From assembly GCF_020524545.1 (NCBI RefSeq), contig NZ_JAIVLG010000008.1, forward strand, positions 1 to 61,424: a stretch of DNA of 61,424 bases, given 5' to 3'. Source of the stretch: Microbacterium paraoxydans (GTDB taxonomy: Bacteria > Actinomycetota > Actinomycetes > Actinomycetales > Microbacteriaceae). The translations under genes and the position numbers were made by a program. The notes below the pieces were generated by a model. That model did no database searches. It was not told the DNA's origin and saw only the letters and a program-made list of their open reading frames with translations. Positions 1 to 9,565 of the stretch are shown piece by piece (position 1 is the first letter of the stretch; each line of letters opens with the position of its first letter).

Positions 1-743
1 GTGCTGGCGCTGTCGCCGAGCAGGGAGATCGCGTTGCCCGACACCGTGATCGGTGCCGTGACGGGTGCGTTCACCTGGGTGCCGCTGCCGATGCCGTCCT
101 CCCCCGAGGTCGCTGCGCCGGTGGGAGCGGAGGAAGCCGGTGCTGCGGCCTCCTCCGAGCCCGTGGCGGTGCTGTCGCTGTCGCCGAGCAGCGACACGGC
201 GTTGCCCGTGACGGTGATCGGTGCGTTGACCGCGAGGAGCGCCTGCGTGCCCGCGAGCACGCCGTCCACGCCGTTCGTGGTCAGGACGGGCGCGTCGGCC
301 GGTGCCCCGGCCTGGGGAGCCGAGGTCTGCGGAGCCGAGGCCGGGGCGGCGGTCGAAGAGCTGTCGTCGACCAGGCTCACCGCGTTGTTCGACACGGTGA
401 CGGGCAGGTTCACCGACACCACGGCTTGGGTGCCGGATGCCGTGCCTTCCGACCCGGACGTGACCGGTGCCGGGGCCGGTGCCGGTGCGGGTGCGGGCGC
501 CGGCGCGGGTGCGGGTGCGGGTGCGGGCGCCGGCGCGGGTGCGGAGACGACGGTATCGCCCAGCACCGAGATCGCGTTGCTGACGACCGTGATCGGCGCG
601 GTGATCGCTGTCTCCGCCTGGGTGCCCGAGAGCAGCCCGTCCTCTCCGGTCGTCTCGGCCGCATTGGCGGCCGTCGCGCCGAGGAGCGTGATGCCCCCGG
701 CGATGAGCGTGCCCCACAGGGCCCGCTTGATGTACGTACGCAT
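1..743 (-). CDS. Secreted chaplin-like repeat protein (C-terminus beyond window)
   Basis: Reads from ATG at 743 leftwards with no stop before base 1, so the gene is partial. AGGAG lies 7 nt before the ATG. The N-terminus (MRTYIKRALWGTLIAGG...ATAANAA) is a typical signal peptide of about 28 residues. Four copies of a roughly 32-residue unit follow, each with a Gly-Glu/Val-Asp-Gly entry, an (S/A)GTQ step, a (L/A)P(I/V)TV strand and an N(A/N)(I/V)S(L/V)(L/V)(G/D)D end. They are separated by Pro-Ala or Ser/Ala linkers, the first being a long (AP)n stretch. The unit resembles the chaplin domain of Streptomyces (GNxVQxPV...VCGNxxxxxGL) but has no cysteine. A role in the cell surface or in amyloid-like hydrophobic layers is inferred from that resemblance only. 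It lies downstream of the secreted gene at 846-1892 on the same strand. Confidence 0.75.
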   Translation of the reverse strand, partial: MRTYIKRALWGTLIAGGITLLGATAANAAETTGEDGLLSGTQAETAITAPITVVSNAISVLGDTVVSAPAPAPAPAPAPAPAPAPAPAPAPAPVTSGSEGTASGTQAVVSVNLPVTVSNNAVSLVDDSSSTAAPASAPQTSAPQAGAPADAPVLTTNGVDGVLAGTQALLAVNAPITVTGNAVSLLGDSDSTATGSEEAAAPASSAPTGAATSGEDGIGSGTQVNAPVTAPITVSGNAISLLGDSAS

Positions 744-814
744 GATCGTTCTCCTGACTGATGGGATCGTCTGATGGGTGCGCGCGATCGACGTGCGCGC
801 GCAGCACGGCATCT

Positions 815-834
815 GTCGTTCCGGGAGGAACGAC
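815..834 (-). terminator. Hairpin between the two secreted-protein genes
   Basis: A perfect 8-bp stem, GTCGTTCC / GGAACGAC, with a 4-nt loop lies 12 nt past the stop of the 846-1892 gene on the minus strand. There is no T-tract. It could terminate or attenuate transcription before the chaplin-like gene. Confidence 0.45.
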
Positions 835-845
835 GGGACGGTCCG

Positions 846-1892
846 TCAGTCAGGAGAGACGTCGGTGTCGGCGACCGGCGACGTCGGAAGAACGTCGTCG
901 GATGCGCCGGATGTCCGCTCGCCAGCACGGAGCGGAGAAGAATCCACATCGCTGAGACGCGCGTGGGCAGCGGTTGATCCTCCGCCGGAACCGGCGGAGG
1001 AAGACGCGGGAGCGGGGCTTCCCGGGAGGCTTCCCGGGGGAGAGTTCCCAGGCGCACGGGTGGTGTCGACCGCGGATTCGACCGCGTCGGAATCGCCGGT
1101 CAGAGCGGCCGATGTGGCGGAAGTGAAGCCAACGCCGGAGGATGCTCGGGACGACGTCGAGAGCGGCGCCGGTCCCGGAGCCGCCTCATCGGTCGATACG
1201 ACCGCGGCGGTGTCGAGCTCGGGCGCAGAGGGCTCCTCGATCACACCGGTGCCCGGTGCGGGAGCGGGTGTCGTCGGGTCGAGCGCGTCGAGCACGGGCG
1301 GAACGGTCGCGTCCGCGACACCGCCGACGAGGGCCGTCGTGTCGTCGACCACGTCGACCACGTCGTCGAGGGCGGCGACCACGCCGAGATCGGTGACGAG
1401 TCCTCCGACCACGGGGAGGTCTGCGACGGTGTCGAGGAGCGGATCGGTGATCCGGGATACCGGTGCGTCGGAGAGCACCGCGGTGACCGGGGCGACGACG
1501 TCGCGGGCTGTCTCCGTGACGGTGTGGACGACGGGCGCGGTGACGGGGCCGACGACCGGGGTCTCGGCGACCGTCTGCGTCACGGTCTCGACGACCGCCG
1601 GCGCGGCCTGCTGCACGGGCGCGACGACTTTCGCGACCACCGGTGCGACCACCTTCGTGACGACCGGTGCCACGGGAGCGGTCACGCTCGACACGGTGTC
1701 GCCGACGAGCGAGGTGAGCCCGTCGAGCGGGCCGTCTTCGCGGTCGTCCGCGTGCGCGGATCCGCCGCCGAGGAACACGGCGAGAGTCGCCCAGGCGAGC
1801 ACTCCGATCGCACCCCAGAGGACGGCGGCAGGAACGCCGCGTCGGGTGGCCCGAACGTCCACGTCGACCTCCCCCTCCGAAGGCAACGTCAC
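846..1892 (-). CDS. Secreted Val/Thr/Ala-rich protein of unknown function
   Basis: 348 residues from a GTG start at 1892. A charged N-terminus is followed by a hydrophobic segment (residues about 20-42) ending AHADD, which is a plausible signal peptide. The mature part starts with low-complexity Val/Ala/Thr/Pro sequence in which TAPV, VVAPV and VTETV-like steps recur. It continues into a Val-Asp-rich region (LDDVVDVVDD) and ends in a Ser/Thr/Pro/Ala-rich tail without a second membrane segment or a sorting motif. I do not recognise the family. The biased composition and its place upstream of a chaplin-like gene on the same strand suggest a cell-surface protein. No strong ribosome-binding site is visible before the GTG, so the start is uncertain. 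Confidence 0.6.
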   Translation of the reverse strand: MTLPSEGEVDVDVRATRRGVPAAVLWGAIGVLAWATLAVFLGGGSAHADDREDGPLDGLTSLVGDTVSSVTAPVAPVVTKVVAPVVAKVVAPVQQAAPAVVETVTQTVAETPVVGPVTAPVVHTVTETARDVVAPVTAVLSDAPVSRITDPLLDTVADLPVVGGLVTDLGVVAALDDVVDVVDDTTALVGGVADATVPPVLDALDPTTPAPAPGTGVIEEPSAPELDTAAVVSTDEAAPGPAPLSTSSRASSGVGFTSATSAALTGDSDAVESAVDTTRAPGNSPPGSLPGSPAPASSSAGSGGGSTAAHARLSDVDSSPLRAGERTSGASDDVLPTSPVADTDVSPD

Positions 1893-2157
1893 CTCGATGC
1901 AGATGCGTCGATTGCCGGTGACGATACTCGCGTCCGGAGCATCTGTCTAGGGGGTTTCCGCGGGTTTCCGCCGATGTCGGCCCGTGACGCGCCCGACGAA
2001 ATCTCGGCTTGACTTTCCCCAAGTTCTACACATCCTCTGCACGACGGGGTCAACCTTCAAGGCCCGATTTAAACTGATTCCCATCCACAGGGTGGGGAAA
2101 CGGAAAAAACCAGTTCAGTAGCATAAAAAAAGTTTGAACCGGAAGCACTCCACGGGG

Positions 2158-2223
2158 TTATCCACACCCGTTGTGCACAGACACTCCGACTTTGTCCGCA
2201 CGCTTTCCACATGGTTATCCACA
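2158..2223 (+). promoter_or_regulatory. Cluster of DnaA-box-like 9-mers upstream of dnaB
   Basis: The 500-bp gap 1893-2392 holds two exact TTATCCACA boxes (2158-2166 and 2215-2223). Between them, in the same orientation, lie TTGTGCACA (2171-2179), TTGTCCGCA (2192-2200) and CTTTCCACA (2203-2211). A weaker CCATCCACA is at 2081-2089. Immediately upstream (about 2066-2140) is the most AT-rich stretch of the region, with two A-runs. Exact boxes match the DnaA consensus; the others differ by one to three bases. The cluster could let DnaA control dnaB or act as a DnaA-titrating site. No other gene is seen in the gap. Confidence 0.6.
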
Positions 2224-2392
2224 GGCCGTGTTGCATGGGGAAAGAGTCGCTCGTAGCGTGAGCGAGCGACCGAATGTCGGAGGCACCTGTTTCGCTGTGC
2301 AGGACGGCGTGACGGTCGAGGATCGGACGGCACAGCCGTCGAGGCGCCTCATCGGGGCATCGCATCGGAAACGTCGCATCGAAGGGAAGACT

Positions 2393-3766
2393 GTGTCGAT
2401 CGCCGACATCTCAGAGGAGCGCATGGGCGCGAATCGCGGCCCGGAGCGCACGCCTCCTCACGACCTTCTCGCCGAGCAGAGTGCTCTGGGTGGAATGCTT
2501 CTGTCGAAGGACGCGGTCGCCGATGTGATCGAGACGCTGAAAGGCGCCGACTTCTACATCCCGAAGCACGAGTTGATCTTCGAGGCCATCCTCTCGCTGT
2601 ACTCGCACGGCGAGCCCACGGACGTCGTCGCGGTCACCGACGAGCTCATCAAGACGGGCGAGCTCGGGCGTGCAGGTGGCGCCGACTACCTGCACACCCT
2701 TACGTCCATCGTTCCCACCGCAGCGAATGCGGGCTATTACGCCGGCATCGTCTCGGAGCGTGCGATCCTGCGTCGACTCGTGGATGCCGGCACCCGCATC
2801 GTGCAGCTGGGCTACGCGGGCGAGGGCGACGCGACGGACCTCGTCAACAACGCCCAGGCCGAGATCTACTCGATCACCGGATCCGAGACGGCGGAGGACT
2901 ACGTTCCGCTGCAGATCGCCGTGGACGCCGCCCTCGAGGAGATCGAGGCCGCGAGCGGTCGCGATGGATCGATGACCGGCGTTCCGACCGGGTTCAAGGA
3001 ACTCGACGAACTCACGAACGGTCTGCACGGCGGTCAGATGATCGTCGTCGCCGCTCGACCCGCCATGGGTAAGTCGACGCTCGCGCTCGATTTCGCGCGG
3101 GCGGCCTCCATCGGCCACGATCTCCCCTCCGTCTTCTTCTCCCTCGAGATGGGCAAGAGCGAGATCGCAATGCGTCTGCTCAGCGCCGAGGGGGCGATCC
3201 CGCTGCAGAACATGCGCAAGGGCAACCTCGACCCGCGCGACTGGACCACGGTGGCCGCGACCCGCGGCCGCATCAACGACGCCCCGCTGTACATCGACGA
3301 CAGCCCCAACATGACGCTCGTCGAGATCCGTGCCAAGTGTCGTCGGCTCAAGCAGCGCGAGGGTCTGCGCATGGTCATCATCGACTACCTGCAGCTGATG
3401 ACGTCGGGCAAGCGCGTCGAATCGCGTCAGCAGGAGGTCTCGGAGTTCTCGCGAAGCCTGAAGCTCATCGCCAAGGAGCTGCAGGTGCCGGTGATCGCCC
3501 TGTCGCAGCTGAACCGTGGCCCCGAGCAGCGCACCGACAAGAAGCCCGCGATCAGCGACCTGCGCGAGTCGGGCTCGATCGAGCAGGACGCTGACATGGT
3601 CATCCTGCTGCACCGCGACTCCGTCTACGACAAAGACGTGCGACCGGGCGAGGCCGACCTCATCGTCGCCAAGCACCGCAACGGCCCGACCGCCACCATC
3701 ACGGTCGCGTTCCAGGGGCACTACTCGCGCTTCGCCGACATGGCTCCCGGCGGCGACTTCAACTGA
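2393..3766 (+). CDS. dnaB: Replicative DNA helicase DnaB
   Basis: 457 residues, the usual length for DnaB, the hexameric helicase that unwinds DNA at the replication fork and recruits primase. The start is the GTG at 2393, preceded by GAAGGGAAG; in-frame sequence further upstream is not DnaB-like. The N-terminal helical domain (PHDLLAEQSALGGMLL) is followed by the RecA-like ATPase domain. Motif H1/Walker A is ARPAMGKSTLA, then FFSLEM (H1a), and Walker B is MVIIDYLQLM followed by the Q-x-x-E-V-S-E-F-SR motif and ALSQLNR (H3). The C-terminal SDLRESGSIEQDAD and KHRNGPT motifs are present. No intein interrupts the gene. The stop codon lies at the edge of the island described next, and bases 3754-3787, which include the end of the gene, are echoed at 20413-20448. 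Confidence 0.97.
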   Translation: MSIADISEERMGANRGPERTPPHDLLAEQSALGGMLLSKDAVADVIETLKGADFYIPKHELIFEAILSLYSHGEPTDVVAVTDELIKTGELGRAGGADYLHTLTSIVPTAANAGYYAGIVSERAILRRLVDAGTRIVQLGYAGEGDATDLVNNAQAEIYSITGSETAEDYVPLQIAVDAALEEIEAASGRDGSMTGVPTGFKELDELTNGLHGGQMIVVAARPAMGKSTLALDFARAASIGHDLPSVFFSLEMGKSEIAMRLLSAEGAIPLQNMRKGNLDPRDWTTVAATRGRINDAPLYIDDSPNMTLVEIRAKCRRLKQREGLRMVIIDYLQLMTSGKRVESRQQEVSEFSRSLKLIAKELQVPVIALSQLNRGPEQRTDKKPAISDLRESGSIEQDADMVILLHRDSVYDKDVRPGEADLIVAKHRNGPTATITVAFQGHYSRFADMAPGGDFN

Positions 3767-3787
3767 CGGGTGACTGACTAGATTGTC
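3754..3787 (+). repeat. Left direct repeat, dnaB 3' end (attL-like)
   Basis: The last codons of dnaB and 21 bases beyond align with 20413-20448. Twenty-nine positions are identical, with 5 substitutions and one 2-nt gap. Both copies contain TCAACTGA, GACTG and GATTGTC in the same order and spacing. This is what integration at the 3' end of a gene leaves behind: one copy completes the gene and the other marks the far junction. Confidence 0.6.
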
Positions 3788-3839
3788 CAACCGCCAAGCA
3801 GATTGTCCGCGTCGAGCGTTTGGACAATCTAGTTGGCGG
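3778..3839. repeat. Left-edge cluster of the GGACAATCTAG / TGGCGG motif
   Basis: Three copies of an 18-bp motif approximating GGACAATCTAGNTGGCGG. CTAGATTGTCC is at 3778-3788 (inverted, followed by AACCGCCAA), AGATTGTCCGCG at 3800-3811 is a partial inverted copy, and TTGGACAATCTAGTTGGCGG is at 3820-3839. The same motif recurs at 20327-20500. The 20-mer at 3778-3797 is an inverted match (17 of 20) to 20474-20493. Repeated subterminal sites at both ends are typical of elements moved by TnsB/Mu/IS21-type DDE transposases. Confidence 0.65.
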
Positions 3840-4155
3840 AGATGGGCCGACGAGCGAGGTTACAGAACCGCATGCGGCGCTCTTCGTACCAACTTCGACG
3901 GGCGACTGTCGCGAAGCCTGGGATGGATTCAGCCGCGGACGCGCTGTGGCGTCGACAAGACCAGCTGCGCGATAGCTCTGCAGCCGAGCAACTTCTCCGT
4001 GGCAAGGCGCCCGACGAGTTGTCTCGTTCGGCAGAGCGCCGGACGTCGGGGCGAGACAACGCGGGCTATCAGCCCGATCGACAAATCGAGGACGAGTTTC
4101 GCCAGGAGGAGCAAGGTGATGTAGCGCCCAGCGACACGCCGCACTGAGTTGCCTC
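3840..4155. other. Gap between island edge and restriction operon, no convincing gene
   Basis: Short open frames exist on both strands, but their translations are Arg/Ser-rich and show no recognisable domain, no good ribosome-binding site and no conserved motif. I treat the stretch as non-coding or as remnant DNA. Confidence 0.4.
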
Positions 4156-4184
4156 TTGACAAAGCTCTGCGATATAGCAAAAAT
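4156..4184 (+). promoter_or_regulatory. Putative promoter of the hsd operon
   Basis: A perfect -35 box TTGACA (4156-4161) is followed 17 bp later by AAAAAT (4179-4184), a fair -10. Transcription would begin at about 4191-4192, at the ATG of hsdM, so the mRNA would be leaderless; no Shine-Dalgarno sequence is present. The segment is A-rich compared with its surroundings. Confidence 0.5.
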
Positions 4185-4191
4185 AGCAAAC

Positions 4192-6000
4192 ATGACAGAG
4201 CACGTACCGGCCGTTCTCCAGACCATCCGGGCGAACCTCGACCTGACCCAGACCGAGCTCGCCGAGCGTCTGGGCGTGTCCTTCGCCACCGTCAACCGCT
4301 GGGAGGGGGGCGGCAACAAGCCGCAGCGCGCGCCCTTGGCGCGCATCCTCGAGCTTGCCTCCGAGGCTGGGGTCGACACTGCCGAACTCGGCGATGTCAT
4401 CCCAGCGATTCCTCGCCGCCGCCGTGGCGTTCGCTCCGACGTCGGCACGACCAAGTCCATGGAGCAGATGCTCTGGGACGCTGCCAGCTCGATTCGTGGC
4501 GAGAAGGACGCGGCCAAGTTCAAGGACTACCTCCTGCCGCTGCTCTTCCTGAAGCGCCTGTCGGACGTCTTCGACGACGAGATCGCGCGCCTGGCGGAGA
4601 AGTACGGCGACCCGGAGGTCGCTCTGGAGATTGCTGAGGCAGACACCGAGCTGCTCCGGTTCTATCTGCCGCCCGAGGCGCGCTGGGGCGGCATCTCCGG
4701 CCGCGAGCCCTACACCTGGCCGCTCGACGAGCGCGGCCGGCCGACCGAGCCTAAGGACATCGGGGAGCACCTCACCAAGGCCACACGTGCCGTCGTTCGC
4801 CACAACCCGAGCCTCAGCGGAGTCATCGATGTCGTCGACTTCGCCACCGAGCGCAACGGTGAGCGCGACATCAATCCCGCCAAGCTCCGGGGCGTGGTCG
4901 AGGCCTTCTCCGACCCTCGCTACAGGCTTGGTTTGGCTGATGTCCAGCCCGACTTCCTCGGCCGTGCCTACGAGTACCTGCTGCGGAAGTTCGCTGAGGG
5001 CTCCGGCCAGTCGGCCGGTGAGTTCTTCACGCCGACCGAGGTCGGCTTCCTCATGGCCAGGATTCTTCGCCCCCGACCGGGCGAGACCTCCCACGACTAC
5101 GCCTGCGGTTCGGGCGGTCTGCTGATCAAGTTGCAGCTGGTGGCGCGCGAGCTCGACAAGACCAGCAAGGTGCCGCTCAAGATGTTCGGCCAGGAGCTTC
5201 AGGCTGAGAGCTACGCAGTGGCTCGGATGAACACGATCATCCACGACATGGACGTCGATCTACAGCGCGGCGACACCATGATCAACCCGAAGTTCCACGA
5301 ACCTGCGGGTGGCCTCCAGCGCTACGACATCGTCGTCGCTAACCCGATGTGGAACCAGACCTTCTCGCCCGACATCTTCGAGGACGACCCGTACGACCGC
5401 TTCGCCAAGGCAGGCGGGGTGACGTCGGGCAAGGGCGACTGGGCTTGGCTCCAGCACACGCTCGCCGTCATGAACGACGGTGGCCGTGCGGCTGTCGTCC
5501 TTGACCCCGGTGCCATGTCGCGCGGCTCTGGCTCGAAGAACGACGACAAGGAGCGCAACATCCGGAAGTGGTTCGTCGACCATGACTACATTGAGGGCGT
5601 CATCCTGCTGCCGGAGAACCTGTTCTACAACACCCCGGCCGCCGGGATCATCGTGCTTCTGAACAAGCGCAAGCCAGCATCTCGCAAGGGGAAGGTGGCG
5701 CTGCTCAACGCCAGCCAGTGCTACACCAAGGGCAAGCCCAAGAATCATCTGTCGGACGAGGACATCAAGTACCTCGCGGACCTTTACATTGCAGGCGAAC
5801 CCATCGCGGGCGAGCTGCGGATCCTGGACAACGAAGAGATCGCCAGAGCGGACTACCTCCTGTCGCCTGACCGCTGGGTCACGCAGCTTAACAAGGTGGA
5901 CCGGCGGCCTATCGCGGAGATCCTCGCCGACCTGCGCGCACTGGACGCCGAGGCAGACAAGATCGACATCAAGATGGCGGAGCTGGTGAGCAACCTGTGA
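4192..6000 (+). CDS. hsdM: Type I restriction-modification methyltransferase HsdM with N-terminal HTH domain
   Basis: 602 residues. Residues about 5-60 form an XRE-type helix-turn-helix ([23 protein letters not shown]). After an Arg-rich linker comes a normal type I N6-adenine methyltransferase subunit. The helical N-terminal domain is marked by [21 protein letters not shown]-binding motif I is [10 protein letters not shown] near residue 302, and motif IV is ANPMWN near residue 384 in place of the usual NPPF/Y. HsdM methylates the target adenine and, with HsdS and HsdR, restricts unmodified DNA. The ATG at 4192 fits a leaderless transcript; an in-frame start at 4156 would add only 12 unlikely residues. 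The gene overlaps hsdS by 4 nt. The fused HTH could let the enzyme repress its own promoter, as separate C proteins do (inference). Confidence 0.93.
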   Translation: MTEHVPAVLQTIRANLDLTQTELAERLGVSFATVNRWEGGGNKPQRAPLARILELASEAGVDTAELGDVIPAIPRRRRGVRSDVGTTKSMEQMLWDAASSIRGEKDAAKFKDYLLPLLFLKRLSDVFDDEIARLAEKYGDPEVALEIAEADTELLRFYLPPEARWGGISGREPYTWPLDERGRPTEPKDIGEHLTKATRAVVRHNPSLSGVIDVVDFATERNGERDINPAKLRGVVEAFSDPRYRLGLADVQPDFLGRAYEYLLRKFAEGSGQSAGEFFTPTEVGFLMARILRPRPGETSHDYACGSGGLLIKLQLVARELDKTSKVPLKMFGQELQAESYAVARMNTIIHDMDVDLQRGDTMINPKFHEPAGGLQRYDIVVANPMWNQTFSPDIFEDDPYDRFAKAGGVTSGKGDWAWLQHTLAVMNDGGRAAVVLDPGAMSRGSGSKNDDKERNIRKWFVDHDYIEGVILLPENLFYNTPAAGIIVLLNKRKPASRKGKVALLNASQCYTKGKPKNHLSDEDIKYLADLYIAGEPIAGELRILDNEEIARADYLLSPDRWVTQLNKVDRRPIAEILADLRALDAEADKIDIKMAELVSNL

Positions 6001-6632
6001 TCAACGAGAACTGGACGTGGCGTCCGATCGGCGAGCTGTTCGACATCGGTGCGGGCAAGACCATGTCGGCCGCTGCTCGTAGCGGCAAGGACAAGATTCC
6101 GTTCCTGCGGACGTCCAACGTCTTCTGGGACCGCATCGACCTGACGAACCTTGACAAGATGTGGGTTCCCCCGCACGAGCTGCCCGAGCGGCTGCTACTG
6201 CCTGGTGACCTCATGGTCTGTGAAGGCGGTGAAATCGGTAGGGCGGCCATCTGGGACGGCCAGATTGAGAAGGTGACTTTCCAGAACCACCTCCACCGCC
6301 TGCGTCCCAAGAGAGATGACGTGGTGCCGCGCTTCTACGTCTTCTTCCTGGAGTCGGCTTTCCTCCAGCTCGGCATCTTCCAGGGGGCCGGCAACAAGAC
6401 CACGATCCCGAACCTGTCTCGTAACCGGCTGGCGGCGCTCGAGGTGCCGCACCCGCCCAAGAATGAACAGCAGGAGATTGTCGAGATCCTCGGTACTGTC
6501 CGCCAGGCCATGGAGGCGCAGACCCGCCGGATGAACCTGCTCTCCGAGATCTACGACGGCTCGCTCTTCCGGATCATGACCGGCAATAGCGATATGGCAA
6601 CTCCGCTCCTGGAGGAGGTGCCGACGACATGA
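5997..6632 (+). CDS. hsdS: Type I restriction-modification specificity subunit HsdS, single-TRD form
   Basis: 211 residues, half the normal HsdS length of about 400. It has one target-recognition domain, beginning [18 protein letters not shown] and containing PFLRTSNV and [21 protein letters not shown]. One conserved helical spacer follows ([20 protein letters not shown]). Half-size HsdS proteins are known to work as dimers that read palindromic bipartite sites, so that mode is likely here. The GTG start overlaps the hsdM stop and the gene ends in an ATGA overlap with hsdR, so the three genes are translationally coupled. Confidence 0.85.
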   Translation: MINENWTWRPIGELFDIGAGKTMSAAARSGKDKIPFLRTSNVFWDRIDLTNLDKMWVPPHELPERLLLPGDLMVCEGGEIGRAAIWDGQIEKVTFQNHLHRLRPKRDDVVPRFYVFFLESAFLQLGIFQGAGNKTTIPNLSRNRLAALEVPHPPKNEQQEIVEILGTVRQAMEAQTRRMNLLSEIYDGSLFRIMTGNSDMATPLLEEVPTT

Positions 6633-9565
6633 CCACTCTCAAGATCAGCGAGGCGCGTACCGCGCAGTTCCCCATGGTCGCCCACGCGGGCGGAGTCGGT
6701 TGGGAGATTGTCGAGCCCATCGACGCCGAAGTGCTCCGTCGCGGCCGTGACAACATGCTGTTCACCTCGGTCCTTGAGGACAAGCTGCGCGAGTTCAACC
6801 ACTGGCTGACCGCCGACCAGGCCCGTTCCATCGTGGAGACTGTCGAGGCGCTGCCAACTACCATCGATGGCAACTGGGAAGTCCTGCGTTGGATGCGTGG
6901 TGAGCACACCTGGTACGACGAGAACGAGAAGCGTGCCCGCTCGGTCCAGCTCGTCGACTTCGACTATCCGGACAACAACAAGCTCCAGGTCACCTGGGAG
7001 TGGAAGATCGAGCCGGTCGCCCGTAAGGGCAACCGTGCCGACGTCATCTTCCTGGTCAACGGGCTGCCGGTGGCCATCGTCGAGCACAAGAACCCCAAGG
7101 ACGGCGACGCCTTGACTCGGGGGATCACCCAGCTGCGCCGGTACGAGAAGGAGACGCCGGAGCTGCTCGCGCAGACCCAGCTCTACAACGTCACCCACAT
7201 GCTCGGGTACTGGTACGGCGTCACCTGGAACGTCTCTCGTCGCTTCATCTTCAAGTGGAAGTTCACCGAGGACGAGACCTACCAGAACGCCGTTCAGGCT
7301 TTCTTCGAGCCGCACTCGTTCCTGCGGACCCTGAAGGACTGGATCATCTTCTACGTCGAGGACGGCGAGACCCGGAAGTCCGTCCTGCGCGAGCACCAGC
7401 GCAAGGCAGTCGACAAGATCGTGGCCCGCTGCGCCGACCCCGACAAGACGCGCGGCCTGATCTGGCACACCCAGGGCTCGGGCAAGACGTTCACGCTGCT
7501 GACCGCTGCCCGCCAGATCCTGGAGGATAAGGCGCGCTTCAGCAATGCCACGGTGCTGCTGGTCGTCGACCGCAACGAACTGGAGGGTCAGCTCAAGGAG
7601 TGGGTGGAGCGCCTGCTCGGCGAGATGCAGGCTGCCGACATCGCGGTGCGCCGGGCCGACAGCAAGGCTGACCTGCAGAACGTCTTCGACTCGGACTTCC
7701 GTGGCTTGGTCGTCTCGATGATCCACAAGTTCGAGGAGATCAAGACCAACTCCTCGCTGCGCGACAACATTTACGTCTTCATCGACGAGGCACACCGCTC
7801 GGTCGCCGCTGACCTCGGCACCTACCTGATGGCCGCCGTCCCGAACGCCACGATCATCGGATTCACGGGTACGCCGGTCGGCGACAGCCGCGCTGGCTCC
7901 GGCTCGTTCAAGATCTTTGGCCGTCAGGACCCGGACGGCTTCCTCGACAAGTATTCGATCATCGAGTCGATCGAGGATGAGACGACCCTGCCGATCCGCT
8001 ACAAACTGGCGCCCAGCACCATGCGTCTGCCCGAGGAGGACCTGGAGTCGCAGTTCTACGCCCTCGCCGAAGAGGAGGACGTCACCGACGTCGACGAGCT
8101 CAACAAGGTGCTGGAGCGGGCGGTCGATCTCCGTGCCTTCCTCGGGGCTGAGGACCGGGTCGACCAGGTCGCCAAGTTCGTGGCTGACCACTTCAAGGAG
8201 AACGTCCTGCCGCTTGGCTACAAGGCGTTCGTGGTAGCGGTCGACCGGGAGACCTGCGCCAAGTACAAGCGGGCGATGGACCGGTACCTCCCGCCGGAGT
8301 GGTCGGAGGTCATCTACTCCAAGAACGTCAACGACGTTGTCGACCGCCCGATGGTGGCCGAGCTTCAGCCGTCGGAGGACAAGGAGAAGGCTGTCAGGAA
8401 GGCCTTCAAGAAGGCCGACCAGGAGCCCAAGATCCTGATCGTCACCGACAAGCTGCTGACCGGCTATGACGCTCCGGTCCTCTACGCGATGTACCTGGAC
8501 AAGCCGATGCGCAACCACGTCCTGCTCCAGTCGCTGGCCCGGGTCAACCGGCCGTACATCGACGGCGAGAACGTCCGCAAGAAGGTCGGTCTGGTCGTCG
8601 ACTTCGTCAGCATCTTCAAGAATTTGACCAAGGCTCTGAACTTCGACTCGGCCTCCCTCGAAGGGGCGCTCGAAGACCTCGACGTCCTCATGGTCGACCT
8701 GCAGATGAAAATCACGGCAGCGGCCGACGAATACCTCCAGGCGGACGGCTCCAAGACGCCGGATGCTCAGCTGGAGGCGGCTGTCTACGGGCGCTTCCTC
8801 GACCCCGAGGCCCGCAAGGTCTTCTACGAGGCCTACAAGAACATCGAGCGGCTCTGGGAGATCCTGTCGCCCGATCCTGGCCTTCGTGACCACATCCAGA
8901 CCTACAAGGACCTGTCCAAGCTCTACGCCGCAGTGCGGGCCAACTACACCGAGTCGGGCGGGTTTCTTGGTGATCTTGAGCACAAGACAAGGAAGCTGAT
9001 CGAGGACGCGGCTACCCAGGAAGGCCTCGGCCGTTTCTCAAAGGTTGTCACCTTCGACGTCGAAACCCTCGCGCAGCTCAAGGAGGAGGAGGGGCCGGAG
9101 GAGGGCAAGGTCTTCAACCTGCTCCGTGGCCTGAAGAAGGAGATCGAGGATGACCCGGCCGGCGCCGTGGTGCTCCAGGGCATCAAGGAACGCGCTGACC
9201 GAGTCCTGCAGGATCTCGAGGATCGCAAGGTCACGGGTCTGGCGGCGATGGTCGAGCTGGAGACGCTGGCGCAGGAGAAGGAGTCAGCCAGACAGAGGGC
9301 CAAGGAGTCTGGTCTGAGCGATCTCGGCTTCGCGATCTACTGGGTGCTGAGTCATGGAGGCGGCCCCTCGGTTGGGTCGGTCGACTTCTCCTTCGCCGCT
9401 CATGAGATCGAGGTGGAGTTGGGTAAGTACCCGAGCTGGCGCGACAGCGCCGAGGAGAAGCGGCGCCTCCGATCTGGGCTGTACCGGCCGCTACTCACGA
9501 TGAGCAAGGACGATCGCGCCGCCGCCATTGAGCGCATCATGCAGGTGCTGGAGCAGGCGGGATGA
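6629..9565 (+). CDS. hsdR: Type I restriction enzyme, DNA translocase/endonuclease subunit HsdR
   Basis: 978 residues, normal for HsdR. The N-terminal PD-(D/E)xK nuclease core is visible as [20 protein letters not shown], with Asp near residue 138 and ExK near 152-154. The SF2 motor follows: Walker [11 protein letters not shown] near residue 282, DEAH in VFIDEAHRS near 385, TGTPV, and motif VI-like [12 protein letters not shown]. The rest is the helical C-terminal domain that docks on the HsdM/HsdS core. HsdR cuts unmodified DNA after ATP-driven translocation. The start codon overlaps the hsdS stop (ATGA) and the 3' end overlaps the next gene the same way, so the operon runs on. Confidence 0.95.
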   Translation: MTTLKISEARTAQFPMVAHAGGVGWEIVEPIDAEVLRRGRDNMLFTSVLEDKLREFNHWLTADQARSIVETVEALPTTIDGNWEVLRWMRGEHTWYDENEKRARSVQLVDFDYPDNNKLQVTWEWKIEPVARKGNRADVIFLVNGLPVAIVEHKNPKDGDALTRGITQLRRYEKETPELLAQTQLYNVTHMLGYWYGVTWNVSRRFIFKWKFTEDETYQNAVQAFFEPHSFLRTLKDWIIFYVEDGETRKSVLREHQRKAVDKIVARCADPDKTRGLIWHTQGSGKTFTLLTAARQILEDKARFSNATVLLVVDRNELEGQLKEWVERLLGEMQAADIAVRRADSKADLQNVFDSDFRGLVVSMIHKFEEIKTNSSLRDNIYVFIDEAHRSVAADLGTYLMAAVPNATIIGFTGTPVGDSRAGSGSFKIFGRQDPDGFLDKYSIIESIEDETTLPIRYKLAPSTMRLPEEDLESQFYALAEEEDVTDVDELNKVLERAVDLRAFLGAEDRVDQVAKFVADHFKENVLPLGYKAFVVAVDRETCAKYKRAMDRYLPPEWSEVIYSKNVNDVVDRPMVAELQPSEDKEKAVRKAFKKADQEPKILIVTDKLLTGYDAPVLYAMYLDKPMRNHVLLQSLARVNRPYIDGENVRKKVGLVVDFVSIFKNLTKALNFDSASLEGALEDLDVLMVDLQMKITAAADEYLQADGSKTPDAQLEAAVYGRFLDPEARKVFYEAYKNIERLWEILSPDPGLRDHIQTYKDLSKLYAAVRANYTESGGFLGDLEHKTRKLIEDAATQEGLGRFSKVVTFDVETLAQLKEEEGPEEGKVFNLLRGLKKEIEDDPAGAVVLQGIKERADRVLQDLEDRKVTGLAAMVELETLAQEKESARQRAKESGLSDLGFAIYWVLSHGGGPSVGSVDFSFAAHEIEVELGKYPSWRDSAEEKRRLRSGLYRPLLTMSKDDRAAAIERIMQVLEQAG

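Noticed and set aside
1..774. Long plus-strand reading frame at the window start
   Set aside because: It is the antisense of the chaplin-like gene; the minus strand has a signal peptide, a ribosome-binding site and internal repeats.
1893..2392. The region as the main chromosomal origin
   Set aside because: dnaA, dnaN, recF and rpmH are not adjacent; the boxes are better explained as control of dnaB or DnaA titration until tested.
3829..4147. Short genes on either strand between the left repeats and hsdM
   Set aside because: Arg/Ser-rich translations, no ribosome-binding site or domain; likely chance frames.
6551..8983. An 810-codon minus-strand frame opposite hsdR
   Set aside because: High-GC antisense shadow; hsdR has all family motifs and the antisense protein resembles nothing.
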